Shown: positions 54,536 through 63,856, counted from the first letter of the stretch. The stretch is 64,000 bases of DNA from Rhodoferax sp. (GCF_030653815.1 NZ_JAURYQ010000022.1:1-64000); one strand, 5' to 3'. Numbers and translations are program-made. Notes: a model not told the origin generated them from the letters alone.

Positions 54536-55288
54536 TCATTGGCCCACACTTGCTCGGCCCAAATCCATTTTTAACTTCTGCAAGCAGGCTATAGCGAGAT
54601 CAACAGTCGCTTCTAGCAATTCGTTTGGCGTGGGCGCTTTAGTAGAGGACGACGATTCGCTTAAAACCACACTTTGGTCGTAGAGGGTGTGGCGTTGCGA
54701 ATTGACCGACGTAGCCCAACTATTGAAAAACTCGAAGAGTTTTCCTTCCTCTGGATCCAGATGTTCCAACACCACCGGATCAACATTCTGGATTTCGGCA
54801 AAATGATCCGCAAAAAGACATGCAATTGACAATTGTCGAAGCTGCTCGTAAGCCTCGCCAGCCTGGGCTGTTCGAGACCCGCTGGCAGGCCGCTCCCAAG
54901 GCGATCCCCCAGGAGCCAAGAGCTGCATGCCCGCGATGATGTCTTTGTATCGCGCCAAAGGATAAGAGTTACCTGGCAAAGCAGAACGATGCGCCCAGAT
55001 CGCCAAAATTTCAGTAGCAACCTTGGCTTGAGCTGCGTCCCTGATAGGGCCTTCCGGCGCATTGGATGCCTTGTCGATTAGCTCTGCCAGATAGTGCGCC
55101 ATCCAGCGCCCCAATGTGTCGTTTAGCTCGGAAAAACCCAGCTCATCTGTCAGATGTGATCCAAGAGCCAAGATGTTGATCGGCTGATTCAATACGTCCG
55201 CATTGTCGGAGGACAAGGATTTTCGTGAACCGCGTTTTCTCTTCGGTGTTCTCGTCATATCTATAGGTGTCGTCTTTTGATTTTTCAT
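54536..55288 (-). CDS. Unrecognised 250-residue protein in the giant-NTPase unit
   Basis: It starts at ATG 55288, 146 bp inside the end of the giant gene in another frame; a second ATG ten codons later (55258) is possible. The first 30 residues are basic (KRKRGSRKS). The rest is helical and acidic-to-neutral (LNDTLGRWMAHYLAELIDKA; AKVATEILAIWAHRSALPG; EQLRQLSIACLFADHFAEI). I do not recognise the family. The long overlap implies translation coupled to the giant protein and a fixed partnership. Shares the lower GC of its neighbour. Confidence 0.7.
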   Translation of the reverse strand: MKNQKTTPIDMTRTPKRKRGSRKSLSSDNADVLNQPINILALGSHLTDELGFSELNDTLGRWMAHYLAELIDKASNAPEGPIRDAAQAKVATEILAIWAHRSALPGNSYPLARYKDIIAGMQLLAPGGSPWERPASGSRTAQAGEAYEQLRQLSIACLFADHFAEIQNVDPVVLEHLDPEEGKLFEFFNSWATSVNSQRHTLYDQSVVLSESSSSTKAPTPNELLEATVDLAIACLQKLKMDLGRASVGQ

Positions 55289-58200
55289 GCTCTATCTCTA
55301 TTTGCACAATCAAGTCCATATCGGATTGAACGAGAAAGCTAGCCATGGATACCCGATCCATGGATAACTGCCATCCGTCAGACCGTAAATCCGAAGAATA
55401 GTACTGATGCCTTTCCCGCTTATCGCTAGGAGTGTCGCCCCACGTCTGATAGGAGAAAAGCTCTCGCTTCTCCTCGTTCAGCCAAATTGGCTGCGATAGG
55501 CTGGAAACAATTTGCCTCAGCCCCGGAAAAACGGACTTGGCCGGCGCACATTCAATTCGGCGGATATCGTTTCTAGAGGTGTCGCATTCGTCCAAACGTA
55601 GGTCGCCCTCCAATGCATCAAGCCAGCCCTTCAAACGGAATTGGGTCACGTGTATCTCCAAATCATGACCAGCATTTGGAATGTGGTAATCCCATGAATC
55701 ATCCGCTGTCTGAAGCGCTCGTGCTAGCGCGCTGGCAGTTACTGGGGAAACGAGCGCAGATGACAGTCTGGCCGTGAAATTGGTCTTTTGGGTGTGAATG
55801 CTGAAACGCACATCGACTGCAATTGAAGCATCTGAAGAAAGGTTGAGGACTTCTAAAAAATCTTTGTCGTCAAAACCCTCTGATGGCTCATTCAGCCAAT
55901 CAACGGGCGGCGCCCAGAACTGCCTCTCCAGAGGTTTGCATTGGCGAATATCTGAAAGCCACTGCTCAGGCTTTTCAATACTATTTCGGTCCAACCAACC
56001 CTCTAGGGTTCCCCAAGTGTCATCGTTACATGCGATCAGTGGGTATTGCTTCATCAAAGAACCAGCAGCGCACCACATTGCATGCCACTCCAAGTGACTA
56101 CGATATCGCTCAACCGTCGGCAGCGACCCGTGTCGATTGTCCGAAAGGCTGTAGTTGCTATTACGAAAGCGATCCTGTCGTGGCTCACCAACCGATCCTT
56201 CGGCGTCGGTTTGGACATGCCACATGTCAACTATCCAACGCGCCGCTTCATGCTGAAACGTTTTCATTGAGAGGCCCGAGAAAACCTCCACTCCGCGTGT
56301 GAACCAATAGGGAATAGTGTCCATGGGATCAAAGCGGAACTTGTGTTTTCCCTCGGGTTGATCTCTAGCCCGCGCCACTTTCTGATTTGGCTCGGCAACT
56401 CTGGCAAATATGGACTGGCCAATGTCTTGCACCTGCTCTAGCTCAGCCTTAGTTAACCGACCAGGCTCAATACATGCAATATTGTTTAGTGCGTTCTTCG
56501 CAGACATTCGCAGAAGCAAGTGAGGAAATGCATCGTCGGTCGCAACACCAAGCAACCACTTTGCGTGTGGCACAACTTGATCGGGTGTTTCCGAACTGAT
56601 TCGTTCCAACGTCAGGATCAACCACATTCGAGCGGCACACCAATAGAACGGGGCTTTCGGGTCTTTGAAATGCGGCTCTGTGTGCTTGTCGTACCGATTG
56701 ACGACGTGGCCAAGGGTGTCTGAATCCTGTAGACGCGCCAAGCAACGAACACCATGCGCCGCGCGCCAACGCATTCGGAGATCGATATCACCAAGAAAAC
56801 CGTATAGCAATCGTGCGACAGCCTCAGGCGTGTCTACTGGTTCGTCGTCGACGCGCTCTGAGCGCACTTCTGTCGTATCCAGAAAGCGCCCTTGTAACCG
56901 CAACGTGAAACGGTCAAGAACCTGCGCAGCTTCTGTAGGCTTCACAAATTTGGCAGCATAGCCAATGAAGGAGTAGATTCCTTGGGGGCTAAGGGAATCA
57001 GAGTTATTTTCAATGCCAGCGAGAAGTAGCTCGGTAACCTCAGCATCCGAAAGCGCCAAGGTCTGCAAAATCCACTCTAAATCTGATCCATCTTCGGACA
57101 AGTACCGGCCAAACACGTGGAACTCTGAGACTACTAGCTGCTTGAAGTCCGTACGGAACCATTCCTGTATCGCAAGTGAGGTGGGCAACCATGACTTCAA
57201 AGTTCCTAATACTGCGGCGCGCCAGTCATATGTTGATACTTCTTCAGATTGAAGATTACACAATGCCTTAAGAAATGCCAGTCGGTCTGCACGGATCACT
57301 TGGCGTGCCATTCCACTGAGTAGGATTGATGCGCTGAATTGCACACCAAGTGAATCTGCCTTCAGTTTCGTGGCGTCGATAAACGCGTCTATCGCTGCCG
57401 AATCCGTGAGTGATGCGCACTCTGTAAATGCGAGAAGGCCTTCGAATGCAATGGCACGTTGCGCGGAGGCCTCTTTCCATGATGATGAATCCGGTACCGC
57501 TGGTTCTTTGCCAAAGGCAGAAGTGAAATCGCTGACTTCAACCAATCGCGATGCCCATGGTCCTTTGTTACCGCCATTAAGCAATGATTCAACCGCTGCA
57601 ACTGTGGCTGGTCTCCCATCCAACGCAAACCGCAACAGCTCGTTCCTAGCGATTTCCTCAGATAAGTATGTGCGAATGACTGCCTGTGCGTGGGAAGATA
57701 TTAGTTCCAGTGTTAAGGCATCGCACGTATCGTCAAGGTAGGTAAGCGCCATGGCTTGCGCTGCAGTGATGTCGCCCGACAGAAGAGCCGCTTTAATAAC
57801 CACGGGTAGAAGAGTGTTCTGATCCACCACAGCCTCATCATCCCAACAACCTACAGCGGCCAGTGCAAGTGGCGTACTCAATGTTGACAGGGTTCGTGCG
57901 ACCGACGCCCACGGAAAGTGGTCGTAACCGAGAAGCCGCTGATGAACCTCATCAACAACAAAGTGAACCCGTGTCGCCAGCTTACGCCGGAGCACTTCGT
58001 CCATCGCTGATACGCCCCTCTTAGCAAGTGGTTCTAGTACAGCGATTTCGTGCATGGCATCGCCATCGACCTCATCTGCGACTTTTAATGCGATATTGAA
58101 TATTGCCTGCCCGTCATCTGAGCTGATAGATCCTAGAACACGCGCAAGTCCCATCAAAAAGCTGATCTTTTCACTAGAAGCGGTTTTGGCAACCGCAGCG

Positions 58201-61200
58201 GCAGATGCCCAAGCATTGATTATTTCGATGATTGTGTCATGCAGCGCGTGACTAAGAGCGAGCTCTGTCATTAGAGCCTCAAAGTTCTGGCTAAACGGCG
58301 CATCCCAACTTTTAAAAACCGTCTTCACAAGCAGCATTACGTCCACTGGTGCGGCCGCAGTAAGGCACCTGAGTGCAGACATGGAATATGCAACCTGGAC
58401 AGCCATACCCGCATGTTCATAAGACCGTCTACGCCAGCTCTCTCCCACAAATCTAGAGATGAGAGGAGCTAGGTTAGATGTCAGCTCAGTGGCAGGAAAC
58501 AATCCAAGCAAGGCCCGCGCTCTTGCGTTGTAAATGGCAAGACGATCTTTGATCAATGCAGTTGATTTATCGTGGTTTTCGCGTACCAAATTCGCAGCTT
58601 TATTCTTCTCCTTTCCTGTGAGGCTCGTATCCACCTCGGTCGCTATCAAATACGAATCAACTGTTGCGACACGCCCATTTAGACATTCGCAGAGCGCGAA
58701 AGCACGAAGGGCTAAATCACCCTGAGGTCTCTCCAAATGGTATGAACGGCTCGGATCCCGAAGCTCATCCTTCAAAAACCGCTCTAGGATCCGGACAATT
58801 GGGGCAACGTTTTTTGACCGGGCGACGACGATCTCGCAGCCGGTCAAAACCAGTTCAGCAAGTGACCGACCAGGCTTATCGAACGCTGAGTAGACTGTAC
58901 TTTCAGATCCAATGGCAACCGTGACAGCTCGACTCGAGAGTGAAAGTGCAAGCGCGTCGATGTCGACTACCCGCCCTGACAATACCAGTGGTACCAATAG
59001 CAAGCACTGCCAAGACTTGGGCATTGCAGAATCAGCTACGCATCGCTCGAGCAACGAAGTGTCTCCACGAGCTATGAGTTGGCGACTAAGCACAAATGCG
59101 ACCTCGAAGCCAACTGAGCGCGGGGTCCAACTGAGAGTAAATTGAATTGCCGCAGTTGGCCCGTCTGTGCGCAAAATGCCTTCAGCAACTGCGGCTATAT
59201 CGCGACCTTTAATTTCCCAGGCGTGTGGATGCAACCCTTGATTTGATTGCTCACGAGAATCTTCGGTTCGACGACGGTGCCATTCGCGCAACTGCCTTCG
59301 CTTTTCGCGGACCGATATACCGTCGCCCTTGCGCGAGTCGACAGCCAACAGATGCATGAGCGCAGGGCCATGGTGCACTTGTTGTGATGATTCATACAGG
59401 ATGGTTCGATCCACAGTCTGACGCGCGAAAGGTGCGGCAAGATCTGGGTGATCTGTTAACGTCTCCTGAACTGCCTTGTCAATTTTCAATGCTTCAGCGC
59501 CAATTAGCAGTATCAGCAGAGCATTCGCTGCGTCACCGGACGCACGGCAGACCTTCATTGCGATCCGTAGACGCGAATGATGAGCCTCACGACGAAGAAC
59601 CATATCGGCAATTGCTACTGGCTCAACCCCACTTCCAATTATTTCCACTATCTCGGTACCGCGACCGGCGGCGAATAGTGCGCTTGCCAGATGGGTAGCC
59701 GCGTATGGATTCTCTTCATGCTCTGCTTTGAAATGCTTCGCTATCTTTACGATAGTCGAATGCAGTTGTTCGCGTCCTTCGTCCCGAACAAAGCTTTCAA
59801 AGTCTTCATCTGCAAAGGTTACGGCATCATCTGCTACCCGCATCCCCGGTGACATTTCCCCACAAATGTCAATGAGCCGCGCCTTTTTAATATCGATTAC
59901 ACATGCCAAATCATGGACCGGAATTGGTCTGGGTAGCCCAATTAAAGCTGCGCACAGATTGCCTAATAACTTCTGGCTCCCATCACGAAGTAACGCCTCG
60001 CGGAGACGGTCTCTGAAAATATCATCCAAACCTTTTCCGTTGGGCAGAAGGAAGCTAAGTGCGTTCTCTGGCTGCGTTGCTGCATATTGGAATGCGTAAT
60101 CCTGCACACGCGGTATGCCATGCGAGAAGTGATGAAAATCTTGAATCCACTGGTCGGTGGCGGCGCTAAACCTAGCCAACGAAAACTGCGTAGTCTCATC
60201 TAGCGTGAAGGCCGAAATGTCTTTCTGGATGAAGCTATCCGGCATTGCAAGATCGGCTAGCCGGCTAGAGCGTGCAGTGACCAACACACGAACGTTGGCT
60301 GGCAATCCACCAATTTTCATGAACTCATGCACAAAGGAAACTTCAGGGGGTGCGCACTGGCGGGCGCCCTCAACAGAGTTGTCCGCAGCGTCAACAACAA
60401 TGACAAGCAAAGCTCCAGTATCGTGGGCTGCAACCGTCGTGGCGGCGAGCTCTAAACGTTGCTTCAATTCACGGACGTAGTCATCAGTACCAGTTCGATT
60501 GATAAATAGCGGAGTTTGAAGCTTGCTAGCAAGTTCGTTGATTATTTGAAGGTATGCATCTTTCGCTCTATGCCTGTATGCATCAGGTTCCTGATATCGC
60601 CCGGCACCATAGCAATCAAAGATCACCATGGTGGAACCCTGCGGCAACCCGAGTTGGATTTGTTGAATGGTTGTGGTTTTCCCACACCCCCCCGGTCCGT
60701 GCAGGCACAGCTTCTGACTACCTGAAATCATCTCCTTCAACACGTCGACGGCGACTTGGCGTGGTATGGCCGCTTCAACGTGTCGAATTTGCGGGGGGCA
60801 TGGGAAAAGCGCATCTGGATGTGCGACACCCAGCCAACTCAGAAGAGTCTCTCTAGAAATTACGCTGCCGCGGCCCTCAGGAAGCATGAGTTTGTGCACT
60901 CGTTCCTTGAGCTCCGACGCTAAGCTTAGCGCTCCAGTTGCAACAACATTGGCAATTTCGGCAACACAGCGTTCCTCATGTGCAAACCGCGATTTCGCAC
61001 CACACATCGAGAAATCAAAGGCAAGAAGAAAGGATGAGAATTGTGCCGGTTCAAGTTTGGCCGCCTTTTGTAGTGCGCCGTAGTTCTTTCCCTTTACATC
61101 AGCAATAGCTTCGGCAACCTCTGCAGCAATGGGCTGATTGCTGACCAGCCGAATTGAAATATTGTTTGATGCGACTAAATCTGGTCGCTTATCCGCCAAC

Positions 61201-61562
61201 CCCACATAAGCGCTAGCCAATCGAGCAATGACGGAGTTGTTCTTTTTGTTGTTAGTCGCAGCCTGTAAGCGGGCAAGAGTCCACGGCGAGTCAGGATTCG
61301 CGGATGAATACTTCAACTGCTCGACCACCACCTTTGTTGCTTTGGAGAGCTGACGCCCTCCGAAGTACTGCGCGCAATCTACTCCCAGCCATGCATCTGC
61401 AGGTGCACCCGTTTCGTCGATTGCAAGTAAACCCTCGACGGTCAATGCCACGAGGTCATTCATGCCAGTTAGAAGTGGCAGGGCGTGCCGTAACGCCCAC
61501 CATTCGTGAAAATCGTCGCCCGCAGAGGAGCCACGTGCACCACCAAAGTCTGGCTTTGCCAT
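55143..61562 (-). CDS. 2139-residue nuclease-like/STAND-type NTPase (candidate antiphage sensor)
   Basis: The single open frame starts at ATG 61562 (MAKPDFGGARGSSAGDDFHEW). Residues ~15-190 look like a Cap4/DUF4297-type nuclease: an E/D-rich beta core, then VVVEQLKYSS (residues ~79-88) resembling the EQxK active-site motif. Residues ~270-470 are a P-loop NTPase with Walker A HGPGGCGKTT (288-297) and Walker B LLVIVVDAAD (385-394), then VRVLVTARSSRL (sensor 1/arginine). Residues ~480-2139 are a long helical-repeat array without named domains. The order nuclease - STAND NTPase - long repeat sensor is the architecture of Avs antiphage proteins, but I cannot assign it to a known Avs type. Codon use and base composition are visibly more AT-rich than the core genes, suggesting transfer. 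Confidence 0.65.
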   Translation of the reverse strand: MAKPDFGGARGSSAGDDFHEWWALRHALPLLTGMNDLVALTVEGLLAIDETGAPADAWLGVDCAQYFGGRQLSKATKVVVEQLKYSSANPDSPWTLARLQAATNNKKNNSVIARLASAYVGLADKRPDLVASNNISIRLVSNQPIAAEVAEAIADVKGKNYGALQKAAKLEPAQFSSFLLAFDFSMCGAKSRFAHEERCVAEIANVVATGALSLASELKERVHKLMLPEGRGSVISRETLLSWLGVAHPDALFPCPPQIRHVEAAIPRQVAVDVLKEMISGSQKLCLHGPGGCGKTTTIQQIQLGLPQGSTMVIFDCYGAGRYQEPDAYRHRAKDAYLQIINELASKLQTPLFINRTGTDDYVRELKQRLELAATTVAAHDTGALLVIVVDAADNSVEGARQCAPPEVSFVHEFMKIGGLPANVRVLVTARSSRLADLAMPDSFIQKDISAFTLDETTQFSLARFSAATDQWIQDFHHFSHGIPRVQDYAFQYAATQPENALSFLLPNGKGLDDIFRDRLREALLRDGSQKLLGNLCAALIGLPRPIPVHDLACVIDIKKARLIDICGEMSPGMRVADDAVTFADEDFESFVRDEGREQLHSTIVKIAKHFKAEHEENPYAATHLASALFAAGRGTEIVEIIGSGVEPVAIADMVLRREAHHSRLRIAMKVCRASGDAANALLILLIGAEALKIDKAVQETLTDHPDLAAPFARQTVDRTILYESSQQVHHGPALMHLLAVDSRKGDGISVREKRRQLREWHRRRTEDSREQSNQGLHPHAWEIKGRDIAAVAEGILRTDGPTAAIQFTLSWTPRSVGFEVAFVLSRQLIARGDTSLLERCVADSAMPKSWQCLLLVPLVLSGRVVDIDALALSLSSRAVTVAIGSESTVYSAFDKPGRSLAELVLTGCEIVVARSKNVAPIVRILERFLKDELRDPSRSYHLERPQGDLALRAFALCECLNGRVATVDSYLIATEVDTSLTGKEKNKAANLVRENHDKSTALIKDRLAIYNARARALLGLFPATELTSNLAPLISRFVGESWRRRSYEHAGMAVQVAYSMSALRCLTAAAPVDVMLLVKTVFKSWDAPFSQNFEALMTELALSHALHDTIIEIINAWASAAAVAKTASSEKISFLMGLARVLGSISSDDGQAIFNIALKVADEVDGDAMHEIAVLEPLAKRGVSAMDEVLRRKLATRVHFVVDEVHQRLLGYDHFPWASVARTLSTLSTPLALAAVGCWDDEAVVDQNTLLPVVIKAALLSGDITAAQAMALTYLDDTCDALTLELISSHAQAVIRTYLSEEIARNELLRFALDGRPATVAAVESLLNGGNKGPWASRLVEVSDFTSAFGKEPAVPDSSSWKEASAQRAIAFEGLLAFTECASLTDSAAIDAFIDATKLKADSLGVQFSASILLSGMARQVIRADRLAFLKALCNLQSEEVSTYDWRAAVLGTLKSWLPTSLAIQEWFRTDFKQLVVSEFHVFGRYLSEDGSDLEWILQTLALSDAEVTELLLAGIENNSDSLSPQGIYSFIGYAAKFVKPTEAAQVLDRFTLRLQGRFLDTTEVRSERVDDEPVDTPEAVARLLYGFLGDIDLRMRWRAAHGVRCLARLQDSDTLGHVVNRYDKHTEPHFKDPKAPFYWCAARMWLILTLERISSETPDQVVPHAKWLLGVATDDAFPHLLLRMSAKNALNNIACIEPGRLTKAELEQVQDIGQSIFARVAEPNQKVARARDQPEGKHKFRFDPMDTIPYWFTRGVEVFSGLSMKTFQHEAARWIVDMWHVQTDAEGSVGEPRQDRFRNSNYSLSDNRHGSLPTVERYRSHLEWHAMWCAAGSLMKQYPLIACNDDTWGTLEGWLDRNSIEKPEQWLSDIRQCKPLERQFWAPPVDWLNEPSEGFDDKDFLEVLNLSSDASIAVDVRFSIHTQKTNFTARLSSALVSPVTASALARALQTADDSWDYHIPNAGHDLEIHVTQFRLKGWLDALEGDLRLDECDTSRNDIRRIECAPAKSVFPGLRQIVSSLSQPIWLNEEKRELFSYQTWGDTPSDKRERHQYYSSDLRSDGWQLSMDRVSMASFLVQSDMDLIVQIEIEHEKSKDDTYRYDENTEEKTRFTKILVLRQCGRIESADQHLGSWITSDR

Positions 61563-61639
61563 TTACTTTTCCAATTTGATGTTTAAATTTACGAGCGGTT
61601 GCTCGGACCGCATTCCCCTGCTTGTCTTAAGTTGCGGAG

Positions 61640-61780
61640 GCGTCCCATGCCCACCAACCTCTGCGTAGCCCTGGTCGCCGCCACATAAAACACCCGCGCC
61701 GCTTCCATCTCATCCTCGCCCTCGGCAGGCATGTGCCCCACGCCGCGCAGCGCCACCACGGGGAACCCCAGGCCTTTGCT
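61640..61780 (-). pseudogene. UvrD-type helicase C-terminal remnant (copy 1)
   Basis: About 47 codons read VSKGLGFPVVALRGVGHMP and VFYVAATRATQRLVGMG. These are motif V/VI regions (KGLEFPVV and YVA.TRA) of UvrD/PcrA helicases, but no other part of a helicase is present. It follows the deleted DUF1016 gene and precedes the giant gene. A closely similar copy is at 63673-63816 in the same orientation. Confidence 0.75.
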
Positions 61781-61793
61781 GACCCTCACGTCA

Positions 61794-62165
61794 TCACGCA
61801 TCATCCAAGCCCTCCAACAACACCCCGCGTCTTGCCAAGCGTTCGCACGCCTCAATTAGGGCGGCATGCAGCTTTTGCTGCAGCTCCGCTTTGGGTGGCA
61901 GTTCGGTCCAGTATTCGGCCACGATGATGCCGTCTTTGTGCCTTTGCAGCAACTCCACTTGTTCGCGGCTGGATTCGGCGCACAGGATGAGGCCAATGGG
62001 CGCTTTCTCACCCGGCGGACCTGCGAGTTTTTGAGAGCAACGATGGCCACCATGTGGATCCAGCTCAATTTTGTCGACAGTGTCGACACAACCCAGCCAC
62101 TGCTCGACCGACCAATACAGGCGGGTCAGCTCGGCGTGCAGTGCGTTGGGTACTAATTCACTCAT
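61794..62165 (-). pseudogene. Internally deleted DUF1016 (YhcG-type) nuclease
   Basis: The 123-codon frame starts at ATG 62165, overlapping the Fic stop (ATGA). Its first ~20 residues (SELVPNALHAELTRLYWSV) match the N-terminus of DUF1016 proteins and its last ~60 (PGEKAPIGLILCAESSREQV, VAEYWTELPPKAELQQKLH) match their C-terminus. The intervening ~200 residues, which include the PD-(D/E)xK catalytic core, are missing. It therefore looks like an in-frame deletion relic. It may still be translated with the Fic protein. Confidence 0.7.
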
Positions 62166-63556
62166 GTCCCACCATGCCTTTCCTTCCACCCAGCAAACAC
62201 CAAAGGCCTGATGCCAAACCGCACCGCATTCCCAGGGTGCAAGGCGGCGAACTCTTGCAACACCAATTGGGTGAAATGGGCCTGGTCGGTCGCGGCGACC
62301 ATGGACGGCAGCCTGGCATTCACGGTGGCAATAGTCGCGGCCTCGTCGTTTTGAACGATGGCCGCCACCACGTCACTTAAGGCCTGGCGATAACGTAGAC
62401 GAAAAATGTCGGGCGGCACCAGGTTCTGCTTGACCGCCACGTATTGCTGGCATGAGCGCTCGTAGGCCCAGACGAAAACGTCACGCAGAAGCTCAATGCG
62501 ATTGAGTTCGTACACGCCGATCATGGCATCCACGTAAGCCTGTTGCGGCACGTCGATGAAGGACAGCGGGCACAAGTTATGGCGAATGAGCGGTATGTTG
62601 GCCGCCAGCCTTGAGGTGCGTTTGTTTACATCCTCAAACGGCTGCAGGTAGGGCAAATGCACCATCAGAAAAAAAGCCTGCTCGAAGGGGTCGTCAATTT
62701 CCGCCGCCATCTGGATGACGATGCCAAACAGTTCCTCCAGCCGCTGCGGCAGGGCGACAGGCAAATACACACTGCCGCCAATCTCTACCGCCCGGCAGCG
62801 CAGGCGGCCCACCGCTGTGGGGTCGGCCATCAAGCCATCCGACAAAAATGCATGCAGCGCGACGATGCAATCGGGCGTGACTTGGGCGTGGGCGGGGTCG
62901 AGCACCAGGTATTCAATGGCCTGCTTGTGGTTCAGGATCATCTGGGTTTCCAGCGCGTCCTTGCCTTCGGCGGCCTGGCCGAACTCGATGAGCCGCTCGG
63001 TGTCGAGCCGGCTATAGGTGTTGCCTTCCAGTTGCGAAGAGGCCCAAGACAGGTCAATCAGCAAGCGGTTGAGGATGTCACGCGCAAAGGTGCCAGCGGG
63101 CGACTGCTGCGCGCGCGCTCTGCCCATGGCGTGCAACTGATCCCGCAAGCCTTGCGGCAGATAGGCTGTGTGATTGGGGTGGTACTGCTCCAGAAACGTT
63201 AATCTGTAGCCCACTGGTGGGCGCATCGCACGCGGTTGGCGCACGTAGGCTTTGATCTCTTCACCTTGCGGCGACGTTGGCACGTAAACCTCAGCAAAAG
63301 CCTGCGTCGTTTGACCTTGCTGGCTGGATGAGGCGGCCTCAATGTTCTGCAGCACACGCAAGTACCGCACAGCCCGCGCCTCGCCCAACATCTGAATTCG
63401 GCCTTGCTCGACCAACAAGGCTAATCGGCGTTGAAGGGTGCGACGCGGCAAGCTGTTGCTCTGCGACTGGATCGCATTTATCCCCAGGCCATCGGGTTGC
63501 GCAGCAATCAGCGCAACCAGTTGATTAAGCTCGAATTGAGGGGTGACTCGCGGCAT
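62162..63556 (-). CDS. Fic-family protein with N-terminal winged helix and altered catalytic motif
   Basis: The 464-residue protein is read from ATG 63556; a TTG-started extension of 24 codons runs upstream across the palindrome and is less likely. Residues ~8-65 form a winged helix-turn-helix (GINAIQSQSNSLPRRTLQRRLALLVEQGRI). The inhibitory motif SSQLEGN is at 173-179. The Fic core motif reads QPFEDVNKRTSR (305-316): the catalytic His is replaced by Gln and the first Gly by Val, although the K/N/R phosphate-binding residues remain. AMP-transfer may be lost. The fused DNA-binding domain and a perfect palindrome upstream suggest a regulator. Confidence 0.82.
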   Translation of the reverse strand: MPRVTPQFELNQLVALIAAQPDGLGINAIQSQSNSLPRRTLQRRLALLVEQGRIQMLGEARAVRYLRVLQNIEAASSSQQGQTTQAFAEVYVPTSPQGEEIKAYVRQPRAMRPPVGYRLTFLEQYHPNHTAYLPQGLRDQLHAMGRARAQQSPAGTFARDILNRLLIDLSWASSQLEGNTYSRLDTERLIEFGQAAEGKDALETQMILNHKQAIEYLVLDPAHAQVTPDCIVALHAFLSDGLMADPTAVGRLRCRAVEIGGSVYLPVALPQRLEELFGIVIQMAAEIDDPFEQAFFLMVHLPYLQPFEDVNKRTSRLAANIPLIRHNLCPLSFIDVPQQAYVDAMIGVYELNRIELLRDVFVWAYERSCQQYVAVKQNLVPPDIFRLRYRQALSDVVAAIVQNDEAATIATVNARLPSMVAATDQAHFTQLVLQEFAALHPGNAVRFGIRPLVFAGWKERHGGT

Positions 63557-63589
63557 GTGCTCGGGGTTTTGGTGGAAGGTAGACAGTAT

Positions 63590-63610
63590 CGCGCCACTTA
63601 AAGTGGCGCG
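63590..63610. promoter_or_regulatory. Perfect palindrome upstream of the second Fic gene
   Basis: CGCGCCACTT and AAGTGGCGCG flank a single A at 63590-63610. The site lies 33 bp upstream of the Fic ATG, inside its promoter region, and is a candidate operator for the winged helix at the Fic N-terminus. Confidence 0.6.
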
Positions 63611-63672
63611 CAAGGGTTTTTGTGACAAATATCACGACAAATAAAGGTCATGATCCAAGCCTGCGCCCAAAC

Positions 63673-63816
63673 CCCCATCCCAATCACCAACCTATGCGTC
63701 GCCCGCGTCGCCGCCACATAAAACACCCGCGCAGCGTCCAGCTCGTCTTCCCCCTTGGCGGGCATGTGCCCCACGCCGGGCAGCGCCACCACGGGGAGCT
63801 CCAAGCCATTGCTGAC
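63673..63816 (-). pseudogene. UvrD-type helicase C-terminal remnant (copy 2)
   Basis: About 48 codons read VSNGLELPVVALPGVGHMP and DELDAARVFYVAATRATHRL, the same helicase segment as copy 1 in the same orientation. The DNA of the two copies is clearly homologous over roughly 130 bp (for example CGCCGCCACATAAAACACC in both). Neither copy is attached to the rest of a helicase. The surrounding open frame (63598-63951) has no other recognisable content. Confidence 0.75.
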
Positions 63817-63834
63817 CTTCATGGCTATCACCCT

Positions 63835-63856
63835 TATCAACCGCCAGCGGTTGATA
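63835..63856. repeat. Perfect inverted repeat near the right window edge
   Basis: TATCAACCGC (63835-63844) and GCGGTTGATA (63847-63856) are separated by only 2 bp (CA). This could be a protein-binding dyad, a repeat-element core or a recombination junction. It lies just upstream of the helicase remnant copy 2. Confidence 0.45.
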
